From assembly GCF_032399705.1 (NCBI RefSeq), contig NZ_CP135922.1, positions 2,604,001 through 2,668,000 on the forward strand: DNA of 64,000 bases, given 5' to 3'. Below the pieces are notes generated by a model. That model made no database searches. It saw nothing but the letters and a program-made list of their open reading frames with translations, and had not been told where the DNA came from. This stretch comes from Paenibacillus sp. BIC5C1. Lineage in GTDB: Bacteria > Bacillota > Bacilli > Paenibacillales > Paenibacillaceae. Position numbers and translations under genes: made by a program. Shown one piece after another: positions 50,864-59,880 of this stretch; the first letter of the stretch is position 1, and every line of letters starts with the position of its first letter.

Positions 50864-52330
50864 ATGGGGAATTTATCTGAACTGAGCCATGTTAATGTTG
50901 AAGAAAACACGATTTTTGAAATACAGGCTGCCCTGGAAAAGGGAGAGCTTTGCTCAAGAGACCTGGTTCTGTATTACTTATATCGTATTGCACAATATGA
51001 CCAAAATGGGCCAAAGATCAATTCCGTGCTGGAAATCAACCCGGATGCGATTTTTATTGCAGAGGCCTTGGATGCTGAAAGGAAATCAGTGGGACCCAGA
51101 GGACTTCTACACGGGATTCCGGTTCTGTTGAAAGATAACATAGAAACCAACGACAGAATGCATACAACTGCTGGAGCACTGGCTTTGGAAACCCATATTA
51201 GTTCTAAGGATTCTTTTCTTGTTAGCAAACTGAGGGAAGCTGGGGCAATTATACTTGGGAAAACTAATATGACAGAATGGGCAAATGGCATGTCTTCGGA
51301 TATGTGGGCAGGATACAGCGCTAGAGGTGGACAAGTTTTGAATCCTTATGGCGATTTTTTCCCAGGGGGTTCAAGCACGGGTTCTGCTGCTGCAGTTGCA
51401 GCTAACTTTACGATGGTCTCCGTAGGAACGGAAACATCTGGTTCCATATTAAGTCCATCCATTCAGAACTCTATTGTTGGTATCAAGCCAACTGTGGGTT
51501 TAATAAGTCGTGGTGGAATAATACCGTTCTCACACTCGCAAGATACTGCTGGTCCAATGGCGAGGACTGTAACAGATGCAGCAATTCTACTAGGGATACT
51601 TTCAGGAAAAGACGAGGATGACCCGGCTACCTGGAAAAATCCATATTCTAAAATAGACTATACAACATGTTTAGACCTTAATGGGTTGAAAAATGCAAAC
51701 ATAGGCATCTTCAGAAAAGCCCCCCTTACACGATATCGTGATAACGAAGAATATGATGAAGTTCTATTTGAGAACGCTGTAATCCAGATCAAAGAAGCTG
51801 GGGCTAATATTATTGAAGATATAGACATCCCATCGTTTGACCGGAAGTGGGAGTGGAACAAGTTGAATAATGAATTTAAGTATAACGTTGAACATTATCT
51901 GCAGAGTCTTCCATCGCATTTACCTGTGCATACCCTCAGTGAATTAATCGAATGGAACAAGCAAAATGCAGAACGGGCTTTAAAATATGGGCAAAACCTT
52001 CTCGAATATAGAGAACAGTTGAATAATCCATTGAATAATTCGAATTACATTTTAGAGTTAATAACGGATCTATATCATTCGCAAAATAACGGCATAGATT
52101 ATGCTGTACATAAGTTTGGACTGGACGCCATTGTTTTCCCTTCTTATGTTGGTGCTGATCTTTGTGCAAGAGCCGGGTATCCATCGATCGCTGTACCTGC
52201 GGGATATAAGGAAAGTGGTAGGCCATTTGGAATCACATTTGCAGGTAAAGCCTTTAGTGAATCAGTGTTGATTCGTATTGCATTTGCCTTTGAACAGCTA
52301 ACAGCTCATAGAAAAAAGCCGAACTTATAA
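50864..52330 (+). CDS. Amidase-signature family amidase
   Basis: 488 residues. Catalytic triad Lys in VLLKDNIET (about residue 88), cis-Ser in PGGSSTGSAAAVAANF and nucleophile Ser in VGTETSGSILSPS. Cytoplasmic, full length for AS-family amidases, which hydrolyse carboxamides broadly. AGAAGAGGTGAGG before ATG 50864. Confidence 0.92.
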   Translation: MGNLSELSHVNVEENTIFEIQAALEKGELCSRDLVLYYLYRIAQYDQNGPKINSVLEINPDAIFIAEALDAERKSVGPRGLLHGIPVLLKDNIETNDRMHTTAGALALETHISSKDSFLVSKLREAGAIILGKTNMTEWANGMSSDMWAGYSARGGQVLNPYGDFFPGGSSTGSAAAVAANFTMVSVGTETSGSILSPSIQNSIVGIKPTVGLISRGGIIPFSHSQDTAGPMARTVTDAAILLGILSGKDEDDPATWKNPYSKIDYTTCLDLNGLKNANIGIFRKAPLTRYRDNEEYDEVLFENAVIQIKEAGANIIEDIDIPSFDRKWEWNKLNNEFKYNVEHYLQSLPSHLPVHTLSELIEWNKQNAERALKYGQNLLEYREQLNNPLNNSNYILELITDLYHSQNNGIDYAVHKFGLDAIVFPSYVGADLCARAGYPSIAVPAGYKESGRPFGITFAGKAFSESVLIRIAFAFEQLTAHRKKPNL

Positions 52331-52497
52331 AATCAAAAGAGCACCTGGTGAGATGAGGAACATTTAGTTCATATGAAAAACAAAGGAGGTGATTCCATTG
52401 GTAAACAATTAAAATGAGAAAATCTAAATGTTGATTTAAATAAGCATGCAGATTTTCTCTCTTATGGATCAAGAATTTATTATAGAGGAGAATGAAC

Positions 52498-53355
52498 ATG
52501 CTAAATCAATTAAGCGAAACCATCTATTATCTATCTAACCAAAATGATAAAGAAAGACCGACATTGGGGTTAGTTTGCGGTGATAATTACAGCCTTGTCG
52601 TTGACGCTGGAAATTCGGTTCAACATGCCAGGGATTTCTTACATGAGATAGAGAAGTTGAACGTTCCGCCCGTTAAATATGTGGTCATCACTCATGCCCA
52701 TTGGGATCATTTTTTAGGAATGAATGAATATGGTGCTACGATTATTATGAATAGTCTAACTAGCCAAAGGATGAATGATTGGCGGAACTATTCTTATGAT
52801 GACCGCTCTCTTCAGGAGTATGTGGATTCCAAGAAGATGACTTCACATTGCATGGAAACGATACAAAATGAAATACCAGAGAGAGACACATTTCAGTTAT
52901 GTCCCCCGGATATCATTTTTGAAAAGTCACTCCATCTGGACTTGGGCAATAAAGTTTGTGTACTTGGAACCATTCGAAGTACGCATACAGATGATTCAAC
53001 CATTGTATATATTCCGGATGAAAAGGTCATTTTTCTGGGCGACAGTGCTTACAATACAACTACAAATTCGCTATATCATATTAAGCAAGACAAGTTATTG
53101 CCTATGATTAAGGACATTCAGCAATATGATGCCGTTCATTTTTTGCTTGGCCATGAGTCGATCTGTGACGTGGAGGAGATGGATACGTATTGGAGAGAGC
53201 TCATCTCGGCCAATAATGCTGTGAAATCCACATCCTTAGAGGAAGCAATCGAGCGATTTGAAGCAGCCAACGATCGAACAGCAAATGACAATGAACTTTT
53301 CTTCTTACAAGGATTCGTGAATGATCAGATATTACAATCAAAAGCAACGGATTAA
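52498..53355 (+). CDS. MBL-fold metallo-hydrolase
   Basis: 285 residues. THAHWDHFLG carries HxHxDH; further ligands are His in IRSTHTDDSTIVY, Asp in FLGDSAY and His in LLGHES. Zinc-dependent hydrolase of the metallo-beta-lactamase fold; substrate unknown. ATG 52498 is favoured over ATG 52492 by the distance to AGAGGAG. Confidence 0.89.
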   Translation: MLNQLSETIYYLSNQNDKERPTLGLVCGDNYSLVVDAGNSVQHARDFLHEIEKLNVPPVKYVVITHAHWDHFLGMNEYGATIIMNSLTSQRMNDWRNYSYDDRSLQEYVDSKKMTSHCMETIQNEIPERDTFQLCPPDIIFEKSLHLDLGNKVCVLGTIRSTHTDDSTIVYIPDEKVIFLGDSAYNTTTNSLYHIKQDKLLPMIKDIQQYDAVHFLLGHESICDVEEMDTYWRELISANNAVKSTSLEEAIERFEAANDRTANDNELFFLQGFVNDQILQSKATD

Positions 53356-53382
53356 AAGAACATCCATGTAAACCCTTTTCAA

Positions 53383-53411
53383 TTGATACATGTGAAGTTC
53401 TCTGATATACT
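53383..53411 (+). promoter_or_regulatory. Sigma-A promoter of the FusB-type gene
   Basis: TTGATA (53383-53388), 17 nt, TATACT (53406-53411). Transcription would start near 53418, leaving a leader of about 200 nt. Confidence 0.72.
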
Positions 53412-53443
53412 TTTCGCATGATATTTGATTGGGGGTTACTCAG

Positions 53444-53494
53444 ATGGCAATGCTGAATTGCTCGTTAGCTAGAAATAACTCATGCAAAGCCTGA
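53444..53494 (+). CDS. 16-codon leader peptide of FusB-type attenuator
   Basis: ATG 53444 with GGGGGTT 8 nt upstream encodes MAMLNCSLARNNSCKA then TGA. The last codons coincide with the 5' arm (53484-53493) of a 10-bp stem, so translation of the leader directly affects the fold of the mRNA. Confidence 0.58.
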   Translation: MAMLNCSLARNNSCKA

Positions 53495-53612
53495 TCGGGG
53501 GCGATACTTTGCGTGGGGCGCGATAGCTTAGATTCTTTCGCCCATACTTAATATTATCGTTTCTAATAACAGGCTTTGCCCTTATTGATTTTTTTCTACG
53601 AAAAATAAGGAG
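53484..53612 (+). promoter_or_regulatory. Structured leader (attenuator) before FusB-type gene
   Basis: GCAAAGCCTG (53484-53493) pairs exactly with CAGGCTTTGC (53570-53579); inside it GGGCGA (53499-53504) can pair with TCGCCC (53538-53543). Next to it CCTTATT (53580-53586) pairs with AATAAGG (53604-53610), which covers part of AAGGAG, the ribosome site of the gene at 53622. Together with the leader peptide this is the layout of translational attenuation. Confidence 0.6.
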
Positions 53613-53621
53613 CTGAAAGCT

Positions 53622-54263
53622 ATGAGTACACCATTTATTAGAAACCACCAATATAATTTGATTAAAAGACAAGCGGAATTTGTTCGCAAAACCGTGCAAT
53701 CCGCCGCGGATCGCAGGGTCTTGGAGACTGTTAGATACAGTGCTGCAACAAACATCATTGATGCATTTACGGATCTGACAGAGGATCAGCAGCAAATGCT
53801 GGAGCAAATCTCGTCGCTGGAGACAACAGACGATTTTCAACGGTATATGAAAGCACTAGAACCATACCTGGAGTTGTATCCACCGATTACGTTGAAACAA
53901 ATTCAGAAGTTATTTCCGAAGAACAAAAAGATGAAAATGCCTGATCTACAATCCATTGATTTTCGATATGTAACGTATCTGAGCTGGGTAGATATTGCAA
54001 CGAACAAATTATTCGTTGTGTATCCGTTCGAAGGACAGTTTATCGGTATTGAGGGAAGAATAACGCCGACACACAAGAAGGGATACTGCCTATTCTGTAA
54101 TCGGCATCAAGAGCTTGCATTCTTTACGGTCAAGACCAAGAACGCTTTACCGGATAACTATTCTGCGATTGGTCAATACGTATGCATGGAGAACCAAGGA
54201 TGTAATCACAGCATTACCAATACAGAATCGCTGGAGAAGTTCATTCTCTCCGTTCGTAAATAA
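53622..54263 (+). CDS. FusB/FusC-type EF-G-binding protein (fusidic acid resistance)
   Basis: 213 residues. The N-terminal helical domain starts FIRNHQYNLIKRQAEFV, the middle has ITLKQIQKLFPKNKKMKMP, and the C-terminal treble-clef zinc finger has YCLFCNRHQ and YVCMENQGCNHS (four Cys). FusB-type proteins bind elongation factor G and release it from the ribosome when fusidic acid has frozen it there. Chromosomal members in Listeria and Bacillus give intrinsic tolerance. AAGGAG lies 9 nt before ATG 53622, partly masked by a hairpin. Confidence 0.9.
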   Translation: MSTPFIRNHQYNLIKRQAEFVRKTVQSAADRRVLETVRYSAATNIIDAFTDLTEDQQQMLEQISSLETTDDFQRYMKALEPYLELYPPITLKQIQKLFPKNKKMKMPDLQSIDFRYVTYLSWVDIATNKLFVVYPFEGQFIGIEGRITPTHKKGYCLFCNRHQELAFFTVKTKNALPDNYSAIGQYVCMENQGCNHSITNTESLEKFILSVRK

Positions 54264-54277
54264 GGTTATATTAAGTA

Positions 54278-54307
54278 AAGGGCTGCCTGCAAAGGCGGCC
54301 TTTTTTG
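54278..54307 (+). terminator. Intrinsic terminator
   Basis: AAGGGCTGCC-TGCAAA-GGCGGCCTT with a G-U/bulge, followed by TTTT. Confidence 0.82.
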
Positions 54308-54415
54308 CTTATCATTTCATTCCTAAAGGGTGTTCAGAAATCATTGGAAAAAGAGGTTGAACATTGTTAACATGTAATCATAGACAAATACTATGAAATC
54401 GTGAGGATCTATAAA

Positions 54416-54859
54416 ATGAATAACCCTACTGTTAACGATGAATTGAAAATTGTATTTGAAGATCATGAGGAGGATTACCATGCTGTCTGTAGTAATCTTT
54501 ATCAATACAATCTAAGAGAAACAAATGGTCTGTTAAAGAAACCTGGCAAAAGCATCAATTTGTTTCTAAGGGATAAGACAGGCAAAGCAGTTGGTGGGAT
54601 CTTCTGTGCTACGTATTGCTATACTTTATATATTGATAACTTTTGGATTGATGAAGAATACAGAGAAAATGGGTATGGGAAATCATTAATCATGCAAGCA
54701 GAGAGCATTGCTGTTAGTGAGGGCTGCAAACTTTCACATACAAGTACATTTTCTTATCAGTCTCCTGAATTTTACAAGAAGATGGGTTATGAAGTGTTTG
54801 GAATGATAGATGAATACCCGGAAGGAATTATTCAGTATTTCTTGAAGAAAAGATTGTAG
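54416..54859 (+). CDS. GNAT acetyltransferase
   Basis: 147 residues. IDNFWIDEEYRENGYGKSLI is motif A (RENGYG), and SPEFYKKMGYEVFG the end. Close in layout to YobR/YjcF-like GNATs with FLRDKTGKAVGGI. ATG 54416 with GTGAGGATC; an ATG-less extension runs from 54401. Confidence 0.86.
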   Translation: MNNPTVNDELKIVFEDHEEDYHAVCSNLYQYNLRETNGLLKKPGKSINLFLRDKTGKAVGGIFCATYCYTLYIDNFWIDEEYRENGYGKSLIMQAESIAVSEGCKLSHTSTFSYQSPEFYKKMGYEVFGMIDEYPEGIIQYFLKKRL

Positions 54860-54912
54860 ACTTACATAGGAATTTCAAAATCATTATATAACAGCTACAA
54901 AGGAGAAAAGAT

Positions 54913-55548
54913 ATGACGGTCGTTGGAATCTTGGGGACAATTCATAATCAAGAATTAAGAGAAAAATATAATAGTTCACTTACCCTGTATGAGGATCTGA
55001 TTACAGAATTCAACCCGGATATCGTCTGCGGTGAAGTCCATCCCCTGAGTTGGAAGAAGTATATCAAGAATAAACAGGATAAGGGATATTGGGGGGAGCC
55101 AGCTAGTGAGTATTGGGAGCTTATCTTTCCATTATGTGAAGAACGGAATATAGAGTTTGTGCCTATTGACTGGTTTGAGTTAGATGTCTGGAATGATTTT
55201 GATCCATTTAATGGCTTCTCAGAAGAACAGCGTAAAGCATTCGAGAAGATCGATGATGAATGGTTTGCTAAACAAATGAATACACATGACGTTGGATCGA
55301 TTCCCTTTAACTCGGATGCGTTTGATAACATGACCAAACAAAAATATGAATGGTTGGATCAGATTAATCCAAAAGCAAATAACTTTAGATGGATTGTACG
55401 AAATCAGATCATGATTCAACGTGTGAAGAACACGTATCATTCGAATCCGGGAAAGAAAATTCTATGTGTTGTGGGAGCAGATCATAATTATATTTTCAAA
55501 GAGGAATTGATCAATGAACCTATTGAATTGGTATATCCATTAAGATAG
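54913..55548 (+). CDS. Hypothetical protein, TraB/ChaN-like pattern
   Basis: 211 residues. VVGILGTIHNQELR at the start, DIVCGEVHP at about 38 and VVGADHNYIF near the end place His and Glu residues as in the TIKI/TraB/erythromycin-esterase-like superfamily (GxH, GE/E.., GxxH). This is a weak pattern match; no family is claimed. AAAGGAG precedes ATG 54913. Confidence 0.55.
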   Translation: MTVVGILGTIHNQELREKYNSSLTLYEDLITEFNPDIVCGEVHPLSWKKYIKNKQDKGYWGEPASEYWELIFPLCEERNIEFVPIDWFELDVWNDFDPFNGFSEEQRKAFEKIDDEWFAKQMNTHDVGSIPFNSDAFDNMTKQKYEWLDQINPKANNFRWIVRNQIMIQRVKNTYHSNPGKKILCVVGADHNYIFKEELINEPIELVYPLR

Positions 55549-55586
55549 TTCAATGAATAGACTATAACCTTCAGGAGGCTTATGCC

Positions 55587-56087
55587 ATGATCAGATTGTG
55601 CAACAGCGTGGACGCAGATGCAATGGTTGAGATCATTAATGATGCAGCAAAGGCATACCAGGGTGTAATTCCAGAGGATCGCTATCATGAACCCTATATG
55701 CCATTGCAAGAATTGAATCAGGAAGTCCGTGATGGCGTCGTATTCTGGGGCTTTGAAGAAAATAATAGATTATGGGGCGTTATGGGAATTCAGGATAAAG
55801 GTGATGTTGCTTTAATCAGGCACGCATATGTAAGAACTCACCAACGAGGGAGCGGAATAGGCACAAAACTGTTGGCTCATCTGGTGGCATCAACCGACAA
55901 ACCGATATTAATAGGAACCTGGGATTCAGCAGAATGGGCTATAAAATTCTATTTAAAAAATGGTTTTACCCTAGTTTCTTCGGATGAGAAGAGGCAGTTA
56001 TTAACTCGATACTGGAACGTTCCTGAAAGACAAATCGAAACCTCTGTCGTTTTATGTGACGGGAAGTGGAGCGATGTTGGAATTTAA
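55587..56087 (+). CDS. GNAT acetyltransferase
   Basis: 166 residues. IRHAYVRTHQRGSGIGTKLL is motif A (QRGSGIG), then AIKFYLKNGF. The closing RYWNVPERQIETSVVL is common in one GNAT subgroup. CAGGAGG before ATG 55587. Confidence 0.88.
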   Translation: MIRLCNSVDADAMVEIINDAAKAYQGVIPEDRYHEPYMPLQELNQEVRDGVVFWGFEENNRLWGVMGIQDKGDVALIRHAYVRTHQRGSGIGTKLLAHLVASTDKPILIGTWDSAEWAIKFYLKNGFTLVSSDEKRQLLTRYWNVPERQIETSVVLCDGKWSDVGI

Positions 56088-56138
56088 GAGCATTTTTTTC
56101 CGAGGCCTAAGAATCACTAAATGATGTGAGGTGCTTAA

Positions 56139-56651
56139 ATGCTTTATCATTTTAGCGAGGTTTCAGATATCCATGTTTTTATTCCAAGAGAGCAACAAAA
56201 CAGAGCTGAATTTCCAGCAGTGGTGTGGGCTATTGATGAAGAGCATGAATATTCATATTACTTTCCAAGAGATTGCCCTAGAATCATCTGTAAAAAGACT
56301 GACACTTTAAGTGATGAGAATAGGGAGAAGTTTTTCAAGCATTCTGATGCTGATATCATCGTTACGGTTGAAAGTTCATGGTATCCGAGTATTATGAATC
56401 AGACCCTGTACAGGTACCAATTCGATGACACGACTTTTGAACTCTTTGATCCAACGGCGGGATACTACATTTCTTATCAGGTTAATAAGCCTCTACATAT
56501 AGACCGCATGGATGGTTTAATGGAGAGATTATTTAAGAAGGGAATTGAACTCAGATATACTCCAAATCTGTACCCACTGAGAGAGGCGATACTTACATCG
56601 GATTTCAAAGAATTTGGAATACATCGATTCAATAATGCAACGAAAGTTTAG
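56139..56651 (+). CDS. DUF6886-like protein
   Basis: 170 residues starting MLYHFSEVSDIHVFIPR and FPAVVWAIDEEHEYSYYFPR with DCPRI, the signature of a conserved Bacillales family (DUF6886 as I remember it) of unknown function. GTGAGGTG before ATG 56139. Last genes of the array carry fewer signs of foreign composition. Confidence 0.72.
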   Translation: MLYHFSEVSDIHVFIPREQQNRAEFPAVVWAIDEEHEYSYYFPRDCPRIICKKTDTLSDENREKFFKHSDADIIVTVESSWYPSIMNQTLYRYQFDDTTFELFDPTAGYYISYQVNKPLHIDRMDGLMERLFKKGIELRYTPNLYPLREAILTSDFKEFGIHRFNNATKV

Positions 56652-56729
56652 AGCGATTACATTTCGCTATGATGTGATGGTACGAAATTGTAAGCTCCTA
56701 CGACATGTTGTAAAAGGAGGGGATCATTT

Positions 56730-57206
56730 ATGGAAGCTAAAGTTGTGATTTTGCCTGCTTTTCAGGTGGCAGGTTACAAAATTGAAGCCACGGTTGCTGC
56801 GTTTGAATCGGGTCTCGGCAAGATCCATTATGAACAACTGCTCAAAAGAAAAGAGGAGATTCAGCATCGGATAAATGACAATGTCATATTGATGCAGATC
56901 TATCCTATGGACGCACATTTTAATCCCAAGGAGGATGTGTTTACGCATCTGATTGGTTATGAGGTGCTCACAGACAGCGCTGCCCCACCTGATATGATTC
57001 TTCATGCGGTCAAGGAAAGCCAATATGTGACTTGCACACACAAAGGACTTGAATCGGAGCTTGATGCTACATATGATTATTTATACGGCCAATGGATAGA
57101 TGAAACGGGGTATGAGCTGAAGGACTATGATTTTGAAATTTGGGATGAACGATATCAACCTGATCATCCCGATAATGAGATTGATTTGTTCGTAGCGTTG
57201 CAGTAG
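56730..57206 (+). CDS. GyrI-like / AraC effector-binding domain protein
   Basis: 158 residues. Stand-alone GyrI-like small-molecule binding domain: FQVAGYKIEATV at the start, VFTHLIGYEV in the middle and YELKDYDFEIWDERYQPD at the end, with the family's buried Glu. Such proteins bind amphipathic drugs or hydrolyse cyclopropanoids. AAAGGAGGGG 6 nt before ATG 56730. Likely last gene of the one-strand run. Confidence 0.85.
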   Translation: MEAKVVILPAFQVAGYKIEATVAAFESGLGKIHYEQLLKRKEEIQHRINDNVILMQIYPMDAHFNPKEDVFTHLIGYEVLTDSAAPPDMILHAVKESQYVTCTHKGLESELDATYDYLYGQWIDETGYELKDYDFEIWDERYQPDHPDNEIDLFVALQ

Positions 57207-57307
57207 TTATAGGCTCTTTTTTACGATACAGAATCTTCTATTTCGTATATAATAGAAATTCATATGAGTCTGTATAACTACATAACATCGCGAGGTGCAC
57301 CCATATC

Positions 57308-57856
57308 ATGCCAACCATCTATGATTTTAGCGTAACCAAAACGAGTGGAGAACGTTTCCCGCTCTATCAATACGAAGGAAAACCTGTACTGATCGTGAAT
57401 ACAGCGAGCAAGTGTAAGTACACGCATCAGTTCGACGACATGCAGAAGCTTTATGACCGATATAAAGAGCAAGGACTTCAGATCATTGGTTTTCCTTGTA
57501 ATCAGTTTGCCGAGCAAGAGCCGGGAAGCAGTGAAGAAGCGGAGTCCTTTTGTCAGATTAACTATGGCGTGAAATTCCCCATGTTCTCCAAGATGGATGT
57601 CAATGGAGAAGCAGCGCATCCACTGTATGACTTTTTGAAAAAATCGGGACCGTTTGCAGGTTTTGATGAGTCAGATGTGCAAGCGAAACTGCTGAAGCTG
57701 ATGGTGGCGGACAAAGCACCGGAATGGTTGCATGGGGATGCAATTAAATGGAACTTCACGAAGTTTCTGATTGATGCCGAAGGGCATGTGGTTAAACGTT
57801 TTGAACCTGTTGACTCGATTGACGAGATCCAGGCGAGTATTGAACAGCTACTGTAA
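57308..57856 (+). CDS. Glutathione peroxidase family (thiol peroxidase)
   Basis: 182 residues. NTASKCKYTHQF has the peroxidatic Cys; GFPCNQFAEQEPG gives the Gln and possible resolving Cys; IKWNFTKFLID gives the Trp/Asn of the tetrad. The usual CGxTxQ is CKYTHQ here. Probably uses thioredoxin or bacillithiol to reduce peroxides in the cytoplasm. GCGAGGTG before ATG 57308. Confidence 0.9.
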   Translation: MPTIYDFSVTKTSGERFPLYQYEGKPVLIVNTASKCKYTHQFDDMQKLYDRYKEQGLQIIGFPCNQFAEQEPGSSEEAESFCQINYGVKFPMFSKMDVNGEAAHPLYDFLKKSGPFAGFDESDVQAKLLKLMVADKAPEWLHGDAIKWNFTKFLIDAEGHVVKRFEPVDSIDEIQASIEQLL

Positions 57857-57876
57857 GTTATCTTTCACAATCCCAA

Positions 57877-57932
57877 AAGGCCATGACACTTACCGTGCAA
57901 ACAAACGGATATGTGCATGGCCTTCTATATTT
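57877..57932 (+). terminator. Possible terminator hairpin with long loop
   Basis: AAGGCCATG (57877-57885) pairs exactly with CATGGCCTT (57916-57924), then CTATATTTC. The 30-nt loop and weak T tract make it less certain. Confidence 0.5.
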
Positions 57933-58016
57933 CAAAAGTCCGTCCAATACTATCCGACATGATGTGAAACGGGTAAAATGGTAAGAAACCCTCTCCAGAA
58001 CAGGAGGTACTTGAAC

Positions 58017-58877
58017 GTGCCAAGTGTAATGCAATTTAGTGGCCCACTGGAATATAGCTATCGCTCCACCAGCACGTACGACCCTGGAGCATCGGACGGA
58101 TTTCATTCGCATCCGCAATATGAGGTGTACTATTTTCATGATGGCGAATGCACCTATCTGATTGGGGATCGAGTCTATAACCTTGAACCGGGTGATCTGG
58201 TCCTGATGCATGGCATGACCCTTCATCGGCCACATCCCATGCCAGGCAGACCGTATGTGCGAACGACGCTGCACTTCGATCCCTCGGCCATCCGCAGCAG
58301 TCTGCACCCGGATCGGGTGAGCGAAGTCCTAAAGCCGTTCGAAGAACTAAGAAACTGCCGGATCAATCTGACAGGCAGTATTCGCTCCGAATTCGAAGCT
58401 TTGCTGCTGAGTCTGCATCAGCTTACGGTGAATCCGGGTGATTTCAAAGAGGAACGCATGAACGTTCGTTTATGTGACCTGCTGTATGTTATAGCTGGAA
58501 TCTGCCGAGGCAGGGTCGAGGACCACCTTCCCTCTTCCGATAAGGAGCGGCATGTACAGCATATCATTGGTTATGTCGAAACTCATTATATGGAGGACAT
58601 TGGGCTGGATGATCTGGCAAGTGAGCTTCATCTGTCCAAGCCTTACTTGGCAGGATTGTTTAAAGAAATGACGGGCAGTACCATATTTAAATATGTGTAT
58701 GACCGCCGCATTAATCAGGCCAAACTGCTATTTCAGTTCCAGCCGGATATCAGTGTGACAGAGGCTAGCCGACTGGCCGGGTTCAAACGTTTATCCCATT
58801 TCAGTCGAATGTTCAAACAAAGTGTAGGGTGTGCACCTGATCTGTACCGCAGTCGATTACATCGATCGTTTGATTAA
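58017..58877 (+). CDS. AraC-family transcriptional regulator
   Basis: 286 residues. Cupin sensor domain in the first half (FHSHPQYEVYYFHDG, LEPGDLVLMHGMTLH) and two AraC helix-turn-helix motifs at the end: IGLDDLASELHLSKPYLAGL and VTEASRLAGFKRLSHFSRMF. It would control a sugar or related pathway. GTG 58017 is chosen since AGGAGG lies 9 nt upstream; an ATG at 57978 is in frame but precedes that site. Confidence 0.9.
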   Translation: MPSVMQFSGPLEYSYRSTSTYDPGASDGFHSHPQYEVYYFHDGECTYLIGDRVYNLEPGDLVLMHGMTLHRPHPMPGRPYVRTTLHFDPSAIRSSLHPDRVSEVLKPFEELRNCRINLTGSIRSEFEALLLSLHQLTVNPGDFKEERMNVRLCDLLYVIAGICRGRVEDHLPSSDKERHVQHIIGYVETHYMEDIGLDDLASELHLSKPYLAGLFKEMTGSTIFKYVYDRRINQAKLLFQFQPDISVTEASRLAGFKRLSHFSRMFKQSVGCAPDLYRSRLHRSFD

Positions 58878-58931
58878 TGTAGTGTTACGGATCAAGATTT
58901 TACATGCTGCACAGCCTGAGGAGGTTACTGA

Positions 58932-59708
58932 ATGCAATCTGAACAAGAACAACCATTCAAGCTTGGTTACCGAGTTGGATCAGCAGATGCCGATTACAGA
59001 TCACAATGTCGTGCATCTGCTTTACTGGAACATATGCAGTTGGCAGCAGACCGCGATTTAGCAGGCATGGGAGTTACCGTATCGCAGATGCTGGATCAGG
59101 GATTGGGCTGGATGCTATTAACGACAGATGTCACGATCATGCGCCCAGCCCGATTGGAAGAAGAAGTATCCTTGCAGACATGGCATAAAGAAAATAAAGG
59201 TGTGACATGGTTAAGGGATTATATCCTCACAGATCGAGAGGGGACACATCTGTCTGAGGCTCGCACGGCTTGGACGTTGGTCGATCTAAAGAGACGCAGA
59301 GTCGTCAGACCATCAGCTTTGCCTTTTGAAGTGAAATCGCATCCCGATTTATCCTTAGGTGAAGCTCCTGCTAAAGTGACGGTCCCCTCTGAACTCAGCT
59401 TGCAGGAAAAATATCGTCTAACTGTACAATACAGCAGCACAGATAGTAATGGTCATATGAACAACGCCCGGTATGCAGACATATGTTGTGATGCATTAAC
59501 ACTGGATGAACTGGCTTCAGGTATGATCCGTCTGCAAATTTCATATCATCGTGAGATTCGTATGCAGGAGCAAATGATTGTTGAGCGTTCAGAGGTTACT
59601 GAGGGCGCTGTGTGGGTCCGGGGAAGATTGGCTGAAGAGAATGGGAGCATTATTTTTGAAGCCAAATTGACTCTCGGAGATTTCATTGCTTCGCCCAGTG
59701 ATCAATAA
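58932..59708 (+). CDS. Acyl-ACP thioesterase
   Basis: 258 residues with two hotdog halves. YRVGSADADYRSQCRASALL opens the first; WMLLTTDVTIMRPARLEEEV follows; the second half has TVQYSSTDSNGHMNNARYAD, the conserved D-x-N-xH-N catalytic segment (Asp, Asn, His). It releases fatty acid from ACP in the cytoplasm. TGAGGAGG lies 9 nt before ATG 58932. Confidence 0.9.
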   Translation: MQSEQEQPFKLGYRVGSADADYRSQCRASALLEHMQLAADRDLAGMGVTVSQMLDQGLGWMLLTTDVTIMRPARLEEEVSLQTWHKENKGVTWLRDYILTDREGTHLSEARTAWTLVDLKRRRVVRPSALPFEVKSHPDLSLGEAPAKVTVPSELSLQEKYRLTVQYSSTDSNGHMNNARYADICCDALTLDELASGMIRLQISYHREIRMQEQMIVERSEVTEGAVWVRGRLAEENGSIIFEAKLTLGDFIASPSDQ

Positions 59709-59733
59709 AATGGAACTGAATTCAAGTAGATGA

Positions 59734-59766
59734 AGTCAACCAGTCCGTTCTGGTTGGCTTTTTTTC
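59734..59766 (+). terminator. Intrinsic terminator
   Basis: AGTCAACCAG-TCCGTT-CTGGTTGGCT followed by seven T. Confidence 0.92.
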
Positions 59767-59880
59767 TATTTGACGCAGAGATAGATGCCCCTGTCACGTT
59801 CATCTCATATTTGCTCCGTGTTTAGAAGTCAGACAGAAAAGGTAAAAGAAGGGTAAATGAAAACGGAGGAGGAACCACGA

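Noticed and set aside
52383..52460. AAAGGAGGTGATTCCATTGG with a five-codon frame, followed by GAGAAAATCT/AGATTTTCTC stem, as a leader before the MBL gene
   Set aside because: The stem does not reach the MBL ribosome site and the frame is too short; probably a terminator or remnant.
15601..57206. Prophage, transposon or conjugative element as the origin of the array
   Set aside because: No integrase, transposase, structural phage, relaxase or terminal inverted repeats are seen in the window.
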